This document shows, piece by piece, positions 33,319-41,683 of a DNA stretch of 64,000 nucleotides. Where the stretch lies: positions 1 through 64,000 of the forward strand of contig NZ_JBHMQT010000010.1 in the NCBI RefSeq assembly GCF_042435035.1, given 5' to 3'. The stretch's first letter is position 1. The number at the start of each line of letters is the position of its first letter. Under the pieces are notes generated by a model. The model did not search any database. It saw only the letters and a list, made by a program, of their open reading frames with translations, and was not told the DNA's origin. This stretch comes from Sphaerimonospora cavernae. GTDB lineage: Bacteria > Actinomycetota > Actinomycetes > Streptosporangiales > Streptosporangiaceae. The position numbers and the translations under genes are program-made.

Positions 33319-34509
33319 TCAGACCAGGTTGTCCTCGACCTTGAGACCGAACGCGCCCTTGCCGTACATGGCCAGGGCCCGTTCGACGTCGTTGGCTACG
33401 TGGACGCTGCCGGCGTGGGCGTCGCGCCAGGCCCGCTCGATCGGGTTGCCGCGCCCGAGCGAGTTGCCGCCGGCCGTCTTGAACAGGATGTCGATCGCCT
33501 CCAGCGCCCGCTCGGTGCCGCGGACCTGGTCCCTGCGGGCACGCAGCCGCAGTTCCATCGGGATCTGCTCGCCTCTGACCGCGCATTCGTAGATCTCGCG
33601 CACGTTGCGGTCCATCTGCAGCATCGCCGCGTCGATCTCCGAGGCGGCCCGCGCCACCGCCACCTGGGCGAACTGGTCCTCGGCGAACCGGCCGCCGCCG
33701 AGGCTGAGCCGGACCCTGTCGCGCATCGCGCTGATATAGGACCGGTAGCACCCGGCCACCGCGCCGATCACGGGCGCGGTGATCGCACTCGTGAACACCG
33801 TACCGAACGGCATGCGGTAGAGGGGTCCGGTGTTCACCTTCTGGCCGGGTCCGCGCAACTGCGCCTGCTCGTAGTTGCGCATCGTGCGGTGCTGGGGGAC
33901 GAACGCCCGGTCGACGATGATGTCGTTGCTGGCCGTGCCGCGCAGCCCGATGACGTCCCAGACGTCCTCGATCCGGTAGTCACTGCGGGGGACCAGCACG
34001 GTGATGAAGTCCACCGGCTTGCCCTGCGCGCCGACGATCAGGGCGCCCAGCAGTGCCCACGACGCGTGCTCGCAGCCGGAGGAGAACCTCCACCGGCCCG
34101 ACAGCTCGAATCCGCCCTCCACCGGGGTCAGCCGTCCGACCGGAGAGTACGACGAGGAGATGAGCGCGTCGGGGTTCTCCCGCCAGACCTCGTCCTGCGC
34201 CGCCTCGGCGAACAGGCCGACGTGCCAGGGGTGCACGCCGAGCACGGAGGCCACCCAGCCGGTGGAGCCGCACGCGCCCGAGATGTCGCGGACCGCCGCG
34301 AAGAACGCCACCGGCTCGTTCTCGGCTCCGCCGTACCTCTTGGGCTGCAGCATCCGGAAGAACCCCGCCGCGATGAGCTCCTGGATCGTCTCCGCCGGAA
34401 CCCGCCGGTTCTCGTCGGTCGACCCGGCCCGCTCGGCGATCTTCGGCAGCAGCGCACGGACCGAATCCAGGACCTCGTTGCTCGCCTCGTTGCTCGCCTC
34501 GTTGCTCAT
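33319..34509 (-). CDS. hsaA: HsaA, oxygenase of the 3-HSA 4-hydroxylase
   Basis: A 396-residue flavin-dependent monooxygenase of the acyl-CoA-dehydrogenase fold that hydroxylates 3-HSA at C4, with HsaB providing reduced flavin. MLQPKRYGG, SGACGSTGWVASVLGVHPWH, FSSGCEHASW, RSDYRIEDVWDVIGLRGTAS, RARRDQVRGTERALEAIDILF and the ending VERALAMYGKGAFGL align with M. tuberculosis HsaA. Divergent from kshA. A 12-bp sequence present three times (34473-34508) encodes the N-terminal SNEASNEASNEV. Confidence 0.88.
   Translation of the reverse strand: MSNEASNEASNEVLDSVRALLPKIAERAGSTDENRRVPAETIQELIAAGFFRMLQPKRYGGAENEPVAFFAAVRDISGACGSTGWVASVLGVHPWHVGLFAEAAQDEVWRENPDALISSSYSPVGRLTPVEGGFELSGRWRFSSGCEHASWALLGALIVGAQGKPVDFITVLVPRSDYRIEDVWDVIGLRGTASNDIIVDRAFVPQHRTMRNYEQAQLRGPGQKVNTGPLYRMPFGTVFTSAITAPVIGAVAGCYRSYISAMRDRVRLSLGGGRFAEDQFAQVAVARAASEIDAAMLQMDRNVREIYECAVRGEQIPMELRLRARRDQVRGTERALEAIDILFKTAGGNSLGRGNPIERAWRDAHAGSVHVANDVERALAMYGKGAFGLKVEDNLV
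34473..34508. repeat. 12-bp tandem repeat x3 at the hsaA 5' end
   Basis: CCTCGTTGCTCG is repeated three times (last copy ends in A) and includes the complement of the start codon. It encodes repeated Ser-Asn-Glu-Ala units at the HsaA N-terminus. Confidence 0.85.
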
Positions 34510-34684
34510 GGTGGGGTTTCTCCGTGTCGCGCTCGTCCGGACAGATGACGTCCATGATGGTGCGTCGCACCGGTATACGCATGTCCGGACCATCCCGCCC
34601 AATGGGATTACCTTCGCGGGGGGTGAGCGCACGGACCTACTTTTGCACGTTGAGAGAACCGACCTCCTGAAGGGATGGGTCAAC
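34510..34684. promoter_or_regulatory. Divergent hsaA/kshA promoter
   Basis: 175 bp containing the inverted repeat GTCCGGACA (34535-34543) and TGTCCGGAC (34582-34590), 38 nt apart, each with a self-complementary GTCCGGAC core. AAGGGA lies upstream of the kshA GTG. Candidate shared operator; it does not match the KstR-type palindrome. Confidence 0.5.
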
Positions 34685-35836
34685 GTGACTGTCGAGGTGG
34701 ACAACGACGAGGTCCGTACAATCGAAGCGGAAGCGGTCCCGACGCGATTCGCCCGCGGGTGGCACTGCCTCGGCCTGTCCGAGAAGTTCAAGGACGGCAA
34801 GCCGCACACCGTCCGCGCCTTCGGCCAGAAGCTCGTCGTCTTCCAGAGCGGCGACGGCAAGCTGAACGTGCTCGACGCCTACTGCAGGCACATGGGCGGG
34901 GACCTTTCCCAGGGCACGATCAAGGGCAACGAGATCGCCTGCCCGTTCCACGACTGGCGCTGGGGCGGCGACGGCCGCTGCACGGAGATCCCCTACTCCC
35001 GGCGGGTCCCGCGGCGTGCCCGCACCGCCGCCTGGCCGACGCTGGATCAGGACGGCATGCTGTTCCTCTGGAACGACCCCGAGGGCAACCCGCCGCCGCC
35101 CGAGGTGACGATCCCCCGCATCGAGGGCGCGACGAGCGACGGCTGGACCGACTGGGTCTGGAACGAGACCGTCGTCCACACCAACTGTCGCGAGGTCATC
35201 GACAACGTCGTCGACATGGCGCACTTCTTCTACGTCCACAACTCGTTCCCGACGTTCTTCAAGAACGTCTTCGAGGGGCACGTGGCCACGCAGTACATGA
35301 ACGGCACCGCCCGCGCGGACATGACGCAGCATGCCAAGGACGGCGCGCTGAAGATGCTGGGCAACACCTCGGTAGCGTCGTACTACGGCCCGTCCTTCAT
35401 GATCGACGACCTGACCTACCACTACGAGGGCATGGACGTCCAGGCGGTCCTGCTCAACTGCCACTACCCGATCGACGCGAACTCGTTCGTGCTGCACTCC
35501 GGCATCATCGTGGAGCGGAGCGAGCAGTTCCCGGGCGAGGCGGCCGATGAGATGGCCCGGACGATGAGCAAGTACATCCTCAGCGGCTTCAACCAGGACG
35601 TCGAGATCTGGAGGAACAAGACCCGGATCGACAACCCCCTGCTGTGCGAGGAGGACGGGCCGGTCTACCAGCTCCGCCGCTGGTACGAGCAGTTCTACGT
35701 CGACGTCGCCGACGTCAAGCCGGAGATGGTGGAGCGCTTCGAGTTCGAGCTCGACACCTCCCGGCCGATCGAGGCGTGGAAGAAGGAGGTCGAGCAGAAC
35801 CTCGCCCGCCGGGCCGCGGAAGGCCAGCCCGCATGA
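34685..35836 (+). CDS. kshA: KshA, 3-ketosteroid 9-alpha-hydroxylase oxygenase
   Basis: A 383-residue Rieske oxygenase that 9-alpha-hydroxylates ADD/AD, triggering ring-B opening. Rieske ligands C67-R-H69 and C86-P-F-H89 (CRHMGGDLSQG, CPFHDWRWGGDGRC). The mononuclear iron site is in CREVIDNVVDMAHFFYVH (N174, D177, H180, H185). C-terminal IDNPLLCEEDGPVYQLRRWYEQFYVDVADVKPEM matches mycobacterial KshA. The GTG at 34685 is chosen from the conserved N-terminus; the frame is open far upstream through hsaA. The reductase kshB is 12 kb away. Confidence 0.93.
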   Translation: MTVEVDNDEVRTIEAEAVPTRFARGWHCLGLSEKFKDGKPHTVRAFGQKLVVFQSGDGKLNVLDAYCRHMGGDLSQGTIKGNEIACPFHDWRWGGDGRCTEIPYSRRVPRRARTAAWPTLDQDGMLFLWNDPEGNPPPPEVTIPRIEGATSDGWTDWVWNETVVHTNCREVIDNVVDMAHFFYVHNSFPTFFKNVFEGHVATQYMNGTARADMTQHAKDGALKMLGNTSVASYYGPSFMIDDLTYHYEGMDVQAVLLNCHYPIDANSFVLHSGIIVERSEQFPGEAADEMARTMSKYILSGFNQDVEIWRNKTRIDNPLLCEEDGPVYQLRRWYEQFYVDVADVKPEMVERFEFELDTSRPIEAWKKEVEQNLARRAAEGQPA

Positions 35837-36123
35837 CGATCCGTACGGACAACCGCCTGCTGGACGGCGCGCCGATGCAATCGTTGGCGTGCCGCCAGTG
35901 CGGCGCCGCCGTGCAGGTGCGCAAGGCGAGCTGGCAGCAGACCAGCATCCAGTGGGACGAGGATGCGACGAATGCCTGCCTGGAGCGGCGCGCCACCGGC
36001 AACGGCACCTGCGGCGACGTCTTCCTGGGCTGCACGGCACTGAGCGAGACGATCGCGCAGGCGGCCCTGGACGGCGCCGTCACCGTGCCGGATGATCTAT
36101 ACGAACACGAAGAGAGCCAATGA
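35833..36123 (+). CDS. Small cysteine-containing protein linked to kshA
   Basis: A 96-residue protein of unknown function, coupled to kshA by ATGA and to the next SDR by ATGA. Its cysteines are arranged as CRQCGAAVQV near residue 20, ACLERR in the middle, and GNGTCGDVFLGC near residue 60, which could form a metal or Fe-S site. It lacks a standard ferredoxin CxxCxxC motif. Position directly after the Rieske oxygenase suggests an accessory or electron-transfer role, but this is inference. Confidence 0.7.
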   Translation: MTIRTDNRLLDGAPMQSLACRQCGAAVQVRKASWQQTSIQWDEDATNACLERRATGNGTCGDVFLGCTALSETIAQAALDGAVTVPDDLYEHEESQ

Positions 36124-36917
36124 TCGACAGGGATGTGTACGGCCCCTGGGCCGTGATCGCCGGCGGTTCCGAGGGCGTGGGCGCGTCGTTCGCCGAACAG
36201 CTCGCCGACGCCGGGATCAACCTCGTGCTCATCGCCCGCAAACCCGGCCCGCTGGCGGAGACCGCCGAGCGGGTCCGGGCGAAGGGCGTCGAGGTGCGCA
36301 CCTTGGAGCTGGATCTGATCGACCCGGGTGCGCTGAAGGCCGTCCGGTCGGCGACCGACGATCTCGAAGTCGGCCTGATGATCTTCAATGCGGGGGCGAA
36401 CACCTACGGCCACGAGTTCGTCACCGGCGACCTGGACCGGGTGCAGGGCGTGATCGACCTCAACATCACGGCCCAGCTCGCCCTGACCCACCACTTCGGC
36501 GCGCTGATGAAGGAGCGCCGGCGTGGCGGGATCATGCTGGTCGGCTCACTGTCCGGTTACCTGGGCCAGCCGCAGATCACCGTCTATTCGGCGGCCAAGG
36601 CGTTCATCCGCGTCTTCACGGAGGGCCTGTGGCTGGAGCTCGGCGAGCACGGTGTGCACGTGCTGGAGCTGGTCCTGGGGGTCACCCGCACTCCGGCGAT
36701 GGAGCGGGCCGGGCTGCGGATGGACCTCCCGGGCCTCAACGTCGCCGAGCCGGACGACGTCGCCCGCGAGGGCCTGGCGCATCTGGCCGACGGACCGGTC
36801 TGGATCGCCGGCGGCAACCAGAGAACCGCCGAGAAGCGCAGCGGCTTCCCCCGCGCCGAGTTGGTCCGCGGCTCCCACGAAGCCATGAAGCGCATGCTTC
36901 CGCCGGCCGCGAAATAG
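36120..36917 (+). CDS. SDR family oxidoreductase in the kshA operon
   Basis: A 265-residue SDR. GGSEGVGASFAEQLADAG (cofactor), FNAGANTYG, LVGSLSG and YSAAK are present, and the C-terminus lacks the usual IDGG tail, as in DhrS/HSD11-type short forms. Third gene of the kshA operon with 4-bp overlap. Probably a steroid hydroxyl/keto oxidoreductase; substrate unknown. Confidence 0.78.
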   Translation: MIDRDVYGPWAVIAGGSEGVGASFAEQLADAGINLVLIARKPGPLAETAERVRAKGVEVRTLELDLIDPGALKAVRSATDDLEVGLMIFNAGANTYGHEFVTGDLDRVQGVIDLNITAQLALTHHFGALMKERRRGGIMLVGSLSGYLGQPQITVYSAAKAFIRVFTEGLWLELGEHGVHVLELVLGVTRTPAMERAGLRMDLPGLNVAEPDDVAREGLAHLADGPVWIAGGNQRTAEKRSGFPRAELVRGSHEAMKRMLPPAAK

Positions 36918-36927
36918 ATCCTCAGGT

Positions 36928-36981
36928 CCGCGAGTGGCGGCCGACCGCGGCGACCAGTTCCCGCACCCCCGCCACTCGCGG
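36928..36981 (+). terminator. Long-loop hairpin after the kshA operon
   Basis: CCGCGAGTGGCGG (36928-36940) pairs perfectly with CCGCCACTCGCGG (36969-36981), 13 bp with a 28-nt loop, 11 nt after the SDR stop. Confidence 0.6.
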
Positions 36982-37041
36982 GTTCCCCCACCCCGTCAAC
37001 CGCATGCCTGGACCGATCGGGCCTGTGACCGGCGGTCCCCC

Positions 37042-37102
37042 ATCATGGTGATGGGAGACGGCCGGATCGTGGAGCAGGGCAGCACGACGAACGTCACGCG
37101 TC
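37042..37102 (+). pseudogene. Remnant of an ABC-transporter ATPase C-terminus
   Basis: About 20 codons read IMVMGDGRIVEQGSTTNVTR, the stretch that follows the H-loop in oligopeptide-type ABC ATPases (VMxxGRIVEQGxT). Nothing upstream or downstream continues the gene. It overlaps the 3' end of the KstD-family gene on the other strand. Confidence 0.45.
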
Positions 37103-38566
37103 GGCGGCCGCGGCCCGGCCGGCCCGGCGGCCGAAGAACGTGCCGTCGCCGAGCGAGGTCCCGCTGATGTAGCCCTCGCCGTGGATGCCGGAGGCGGCCC
37201 GGCCCGCGGCGTACAGACCCGGGATCGGCTGCCCCGAGTTGTTCAGCACGACCCCGTCGACGGTGGTGTGCAGACCACCGAGGGTGAATCCGGAGGCGCC
37301 GCTTCCGGCACCGGCGCTCTCCCGGTCGCCGGGGTTGAACCCCAGGCGCGGGTCGACCGCCGCGAACGGCGCCCTGAGCGGCCTGAGCCACTTCGCGGCC
37401 TTGTGGAAATAGGGGTCCTCGCCCCGCTCCGCGTGACGGTTGTAGGTGACGACCGCCGACTCGAGGGCGCCGGCCGGCATGCCGAGCTCCTGCTCAAGCT
37501 CCGCGAGCGTCTCGGCGACGAACGTGGGACGCACCCCCCACAGGTCCCGCTCGGGGATGTCCTCGTAGCCCTCCTCGTCGACGATCGCCCAGTACGGCCC
37601 CGGCTGGTGCTGCAGCGCGGCTACGCTGAACAGGCCGGGATAGACGTCCTCGTTGATGAACCGCTGCCCGAGGGCGTTGACGAGCATGCCGCGCACCAGC
37701 ATCGCGGGCAGGGCCGACATCGCGATCTGCACGGCCGCCATCCGCCGGGTCGCGGCCCCGATCGCGGCCGCCATCTGGATGCCGTCGCCGTCGTCGAGCC
37801 CGTCGCTGACCTTGCCGTGGCCCAGCAGCACCGGAGCGTGCTGCTCGAGCATCTCCTCGTTGTCCACGAACCCGCCGGTGGTGAGGATCACCCCGCGGTG
37901 CGCCCGGTAGGTCACCGTCTCGCCGTACTGCCGCGCCACGACGCCGACCACCCGGCCGGCGTTGTCGACCACCAGATTGGCGGCGCGGGTGTCGGTGTGG
38001 CAGGCCGCGCCGGCGGCCTTGGCGGCCGCGACCAGCTTCTCCATGATCAGCCAGCCGCCGAAGCTTTCGGTGGCGGGCCGGTGACCGCGCGGGGCCGGCC
38101 GGGCGACCGTGTCGTACGGCCAGGCGTTCTCACCCAGCCACATCAGGCCGTCCTGCGTGGGCGGCATCCAGCTCGGCGCGTCGTACATGCTCTCGTTGAA
38201 CGTGAGACCGCGGTCGCGGAACCACTCGAAATGCTCGACGCTGCCGTCGCAGTAGAGGCGCAGTTTCTCCTCGTCCGCGTGCGGGCCCAGTGCCGCCTTC
38301 AGATAGGTGAACATGTCGTCGGGCGTGTCGTCGAAGCCGCAGGCCTTCTGCACCGCGGTGCCGCCGCCGAGGTAGAGCTCGCCGCCCGACATGGCCGACG
38401 AGCCGCCCGGCCCGCCCGCGCGCTCCAGCACCAGCACCCGTGCGCCCGCGGACGCCGCCTCGAAGGCCGCCGCCGCCCCGGCGCAGCCGAACCCGACGAC
38501 CAGGACATCGCATTCGTGATCGAAAGCGGCGACCGTGCTCGCCGCCACCGGTTCCACCGACCGCAT
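37094..38566 (-). CDS. KstD-family FAD dehydrogenase (3-ketosteroid delta-1 or delta-4(5alpha))
   Basis: A 490-residue FAD flavoprotein of the fumarate reductase/KstD superfamily. N-terminal dinucleotide fold CDVLVVGFGCAGAAAAFEAASAG, GGSSAMSGGELYLGGGTAVQ, VILTTGGFVDNEEM, and the C-terminal FAD loop GLYAAGRAASGIHGEGYISGTSLGDGTFFGR. It is about 65 residues shorter than the canonical KstD at 49092 and may be a delta-4-(5alpha)-dehydrogenase type. ATG 38566 has GGGGAGGGG in front; 38581 is an alternative coupled to hsaC. Confidence 0.78.
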   Translation of the reverse strand: MRSVEPVAASTVAAFDHECDVLVVGFGCAGAAAAFEAASAGARVLVLERAGGPGGSSAMSGGELYLGGGTAVQKACGFDDTPDDMFTYLKAALGPHADEEKLRLYCDGSVEHFEWFRDRGLTFNESMYDAPSWMPPTQDGLMWLGENAWPYDTVARPAPRGHRPATESFGGWLIMEKLVAAAKAAGAACHTDTRAANLVVDNAGRVVGVVARQYGETVTYRAHRGVILTTGGFVDNEEMLEQHAPVLLGHGKVSDGLDDGDGIQMAAAIGAATRRMAAVQIAMSALPAMLVRGMLVNALGQRFINEDVYPGLFSVAALQHQPGPYWAIVDEEGYEDIPERDLWGVRPTFVAETLAELEQELGMPAGALESAVVTYNRHAERGEDPYFHKAAKWLRPLRAPFAAVDPRLGFNPGDRESAGAGSGASGFTLGGLHTTVDGVVLNNSGQPIPGLYAAGRAASGIHGEGYISGTSLGDGTFFGRRAGRAAAADA

Positions 38567-38577
38567 GGCCCCTCCCC

Positions 38578-39492
38578 TCATGCCTTCGGAACGAACGTGG
38601 CCAGCGGCTCGGACCCGGACCAGTCGTGGCCCCAGTAGCTGTCCGCGGTGATCTCCTCGGCCGTGTAGTGCGTCTCGTCGACGAGCATGCCCTCGGTGCC
38701 GTACTCGATGTCCCAGCCACCGGGGGCGCGGACGTAGAAGGAGACCATCTTGTCGTTGGTGTGCCGGCCCAGGGTCGAGGAGATGGAGAAGCCGAGCTCC
38801 CGCACCCGGTCGAGCGCCATGCCGACCGCGTCGAGGGTGTCGACCTCGACCATCAGGTGCACCAGGCCCGGGTCCCCGGCGAACCCGGCCGGGCAGATGG
38901 CGAGGCTGTGGTGGCGCTGGTTGACTCCCAAGAAGCGCACCCGCCGGTACGGCGGCCTGCCGCCGCCCATCTTGATGGCGCCGCGCGGCAGGAAACCGAG
39001 CACCTCGGTGTAGAAGGAGACGGTCTCCTCCATCGCGGTGGTGGGGACCACGACGTGGCCCATCCCCTGCGCACCGGTCACGAACCGCTGGCCCCTCCCG
39101 GTGATGACCGGGCTGTGGTCGAGCACGGGACCGAAGTAGACCTCCACGGGGATGCCCGCCGGATCGGTGAACGTGATCACCTGCTCGGCGTCCCGCTCGG
39201 CGGCCTCCTCATCGGAGAGCACTTTCACCGGCGTGCCGGACGCCTCCACGGCGCGGCCGACCGCGGCCAGCGCGAACTGGTCGCGAACCTCCCAGCCGAC
39301 GGCGAGCACCCGATCGCAGTCCCCGGGCAGCAATGCCAGCCGCGCGCGGCGCTCGTCCATGCGCAGGTACAGGCCTGCCGGGTCTGGCCCGGACCCCTCG
39401 GCGAAGCCGAGTCCGTCGATCACGAGATCACGCCATCGTCCGATGTCACGCGTCTGGACCTTGAGATATCCAAGTCCCCGGATCTGCGTCAC
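38578..39492 (-). CDS. hsaC: HsaC, iron-dependent extradiol dioxygenase
   Basis: A 304-residue type I extradiol dioxygenase that meta-cleaves 3,4-DHSA. Two vicinal-oxygen-chelate domains, with the iron ligands H146 (GMGHVV), H195 (RHHSLA) and E263 (DIEYGTEG). GLGYLKVQTRDIGRW at the N-terminus, GRHTNDKMVSFYVRAPGG and SYWGHDWSG near the end match HsaC/BphC of steroid degraders. The GTG at 39492 starts the conserved domain; the frame is open further upstream but not conserved. Followed by the KstD-family gene. Confidence 0.9.
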   Translation of the reverse strand: MTQIRGLGYLKVQTRDIGRWRDLVIDGLGFAEGSGPDPAGLYLRMDERRARLALLPGDCDRVLAVGWEVRDQFALAAVGRAVEASGTPVKVLSDEEAAERDAEQVITFTDPAGIPVEVYFGPVLDHSPVITGRGQRFVTGAQGMGHVVVPTTAMEETVSFYTEVLGFLPRGAIKMGGGRPPYRRVRFLGVNQRHHSLAICPAGFAGDPGLVHLMVEVDTLDAVGMALDRVRELGFSISSTLGRHTNDKMVSFYVRAPGGWDIEYGTEGMLVDETHYTAEEITADSYWGHDWSGSEPLATFVPKA

Positions 39493-39804
39493 TTGTCCAC
39501 CAATCTGCCCGTTGAGGTCGCGGTTTTGCTTCAAAAGTGGCAGACAGGCGAGAGGGTCGTACCGCGCTTCCCGCTCAGTGAGAATTCGCGCTTTTCCCTT
39601 CACGGGAGCCCTGGACGATGGGCCCGCGAAAGAGGCCATAAAACGGGATAAACCACGCGCAATGGCGACCGGGGCGAGCCAGGGCATCGGGCGTGCGACC
39701 GTGTTTGCGCTCCGCCCTGGCGGGGCGGCGAGGTCGCGGTTGCGGGTGAGCGGTTGAGAACGGCGGCCCCGGTGGACGGCGGGACCGCCGTTTCTCGCGG
39801 GTCC
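39493..39804. promoter_or_regulatory. hsaC upstream region with palindrome and SDR fragment
   Basis: TTTTG-CTT-CAAAA (39524-39536) is a candidate operator 32 bp before the hsaC start. Plus-strand codons at 39662-39757 read MATGASQGIGRATVFAL and then degenerate, an SDR cofactor-motif remnant with no continuation. Nothing else recognised. Confidence 0.5.
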
Positions 39805-40146
39805 TCAGCGAGTCTCGTGACGCCGCTGGCAGTTGATGCAGTAACGGGTGAGCGGCCGGATCTTCAGCCGGTTGAACGGGATCTCCTTGGCGCAGTCTGC
39901 GCACGTGCCGTACGAACCGTCGTCCATCCGCGCGAGGCTCTTGCTGACCTCCGCGATCGCCCGCTCGGTGGACGCGATGTCGGCGAGCGCGTCCAGGCGC
40001 GCCACGGCCTCGCCCCCACCGCCGTCCACTACTGACCTGAGGTCGCGCAACTGGGTGTTGCGCCGGGAGAGCTGCTCTTCCAGCTCCTCGCGGATGAGCC
40101 GAATCTGCACGTCGCTGATCCCGGTGAACTCGTCACTTGTGGTCAT
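39805..40146 (-). CDS. DksA/TraR-family zinc-finger protein
   Basis: A 113-residue protein. N-terminal coiled-coil region (IRLIREELEEQLSRRNTQLRDLRS) and a C4 zinc finger YGTCADCAKEIPFNRLKIRP...CINC. AAAGGA precedes ATG 40146. Short DksA-like proteins of this type bind RNA polymerase or act as stress regulators. Followed at 40342 by a second, related gene in the same orientation, so probably a duplicated pair. Confidence 0.85.
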   Translation of the reverse strand: MTTSDEFTGISDVQIRLIREELEEQLSRRNTQLRDLRSVVDGGGGEAVARLDALADIASTERAIAEVSKSLARMDDGSYGTCADCAKEIPFNRLKIRPLTRYCINCQRRHETR

Positions 40147-40341
40147 GATCGAAATCCTTTCGGTGGGGAGGCACGGGAAGGTCCCGATGCGTGGTCGTCG
40201 AGTCAGGTGATGGCCCGCATGGGCAGGCCTGATCGCACCGGCGGGCATGCGAGCCGGGCCGGAGCGGGATATCAGTGGTCAGTTGATCCGCGGCCTGCGG
40301 TTGTCGTCAGATCGCCCGGCCGGCGGGCCGGGCGACGGCTG

Positions 40342-40620
40342 TCATGCGCTCATCCGCATGCGCTCCCGGCAGGCCGCGCACTCCTGCTTGTGCGGGGCGA
40401 GCCGGAGCTGGACTACCGGGATGAACGCCTCGCACCGTCGGCAGGTGCCGTACAACCCGCGGTCCATCCTCTCGATGGCCGCCTCTATCTCGGCGATGTC
40501 GTCGAGTCCGGCGTCGGCCGCGCCGAGCCGCTCCTCCAGCAGCACGCGGAGCTCCGCGAGCTGTACGATGTGCCGCTGATAATCCTCCATCAGGCGGCGA
40601 GCCGATCCGATCTCTGCCAT
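40342..40620 (-). CDS. DksA/TraR-family zinc-finger protein (second copy)
   Basis: A 92-residue protein with helical N-terminus (RLMEDYQRHIVQLAELRVLLEER split by AADAGLDDIAEIEAAIERMD) and zinc finger YGTCRRCEAFIP...CAAC. It is diverged from the 113-residue protein at 39805 but has the same layout. ATG 40620 chosen by homology; the 750-bp in-frame extension upstream has no family features. Confidence 0.82.
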   Translation of the reverse strand: MAEIGSARRLMEDYQRHIVQLAELRVLLEERLGAADAGLDDIAEIEAAIERMDRGLYGTCRRCEAFIPVVQLRLAPHKQECAACRERMRMSA

Positions 40621-40769
40621 GATGGCATCACTCCAAATCAACGAACGCGGCGCGCGCTGCTCCGGCCGGCTCCCCGGGGGAACTGGTCGGGCGCGCGCGG
40701 AAATCCGGTCGGTACGCGTAAACGCCCGACCGGCGCGATGCGCCACGTGTCGGGTGTGAGAACGAGTGA

Positions 40770-41213
40770 TCAGATGGCTGGAGGACTTCGCGAACCCGCG
40801 GTGCGATGTGCCGTCTGCTGTGGGCTGCCTATCGCGCCCGGATCGGGCCAGGCGGGCATGCGGAATGACGGCTGGTTCGCCGCCCCGGAGGTCGCCGGGT
40901 GACGGAGCCGCCAGAAGGCCGGTGGTTGCTCGGAGGCGACCGCGGTGGCCGGCGCCGTCGACGACGGGGCCATCCACGCCCCGGGCGTCCAGACCCCGGC
41001 GGCCGCTCCCATCGTGCGCTGGGCAGGGTCGCTGCCGTACCAGGCCGGCGACGATGCGATGAGCATCAGGGCGAGCACGAGCAGGCCCACCGCCACCGAA
41101 AAGGCGGTGAACCCGGGTCTGCTCCGCCGCGAGGTCGCCATGATGCCGACCATAACCCAGCCTGCGAAAAAGAGCACCATCGTTATCCCATTCCCGATCC
41201 TGGTGGCGTTCAC
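40770..41213 (-). CDS. Putative small membrane protein
   Basis: A 147-residue frame with two hydrophobic segments, at about residues 7-25 (ITMVLFFAGWVMVGIMA) and 36-54 (FTAFSVAVGLLVLALMLIA). The tail is Pro/Ala/Ser-rich and poorly structured. GTG start; ribosome-binding site weak. No family recognised and the C-terminal half may not be genuine coding sequence. Confidence 0.4.
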   Translation of the reverse strand: MNATRIGNGITMVLFFAGWVMVGIMATSRRSRPGFTAFSVAVGLLVLALMLIASSPAWYGSDPAQRTMGAAAGVWTPGAWMAPSSTAPATAVASEQPPAFWRLRHPATSGAANQPSFRMPAWPDPGAIGSPQQTAHRTAGSRSPPAI

Positions 41214-41263
41214 CCAACAGGGTTAGCGGATACGGTGACGTGTTAAACGGGAGAGGAGGGACG

Positions 41264-41647
41264 ATGCGGAGCAGACTGACCACCGCGTTGCTCCTTCTGC
41301 TGCCCGCGTTCTTCCTGGCGGCAGGTGCTTCCCCGGCGGACGCACAGTCGGCGGCCCACCGGGCCGGCACCGCCTATACCGCGTTGCAATGGGTCGACGA
41401 CCACGCCACTGCCGAGCAGTGGCGCCTGCCCCGGCCCGGGGTGGCTCAGCAGCAGCACCGGGTGCCCCGGCTCCATTTGCGCTCCGGCGCGCACGCCACG
41501 CCGGGTGGGCTGGCCGTGCTTCCGGTGGCCATGCCGCACCGCTCTCTCCTCATCGCGGGCGAGAACCCCTCGGCGGGCCGCGACGTGCCCGTGCCCGCGA
41601 ACACGTCGACCGTCCCGGCCAGAGCGCCGCCCTCCACAGAGCAGTGA
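41264..41647 (+). CDS. Small secreted protein of unknown function
   Basis: A 127-residue protein with a clear signal peptide: MRSR, a hydrophobic run LTTALLLLLPAFFLAAG, and a likely cleavage after SPADA. AGGAGGGACG before the ATG is a strong ribosome-binding site and fixes the start. The mature part is Pro/His/Arg-rich without a known domain. Located 36 bp before secDF and perhaps co-transcribed. Confidence 0.6.
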   Translation: MRSRLTTALLLLLPAFFLAAGASPADAQSAAHRAGTAYTALQWVDDHATAEQWRLPRPGVAQQQHRVPRLHLRSGAHATPGGLAVLPVAMPHRSLLIAGENPSAGRDVPVPANTSTVPARAPPSTEQ

Positions 41648-41683
41648 CACGTTTCCCATAACGACAAGCCTGTGGAGGCTCGA

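Noticed and set aside
39178..39590. Extending HsaC upstream to 39687
   Set aside because: Conserved HsaC similarity begins at the GTG 39492; the extra 65 residues are not conserved and cover the palindrome region.
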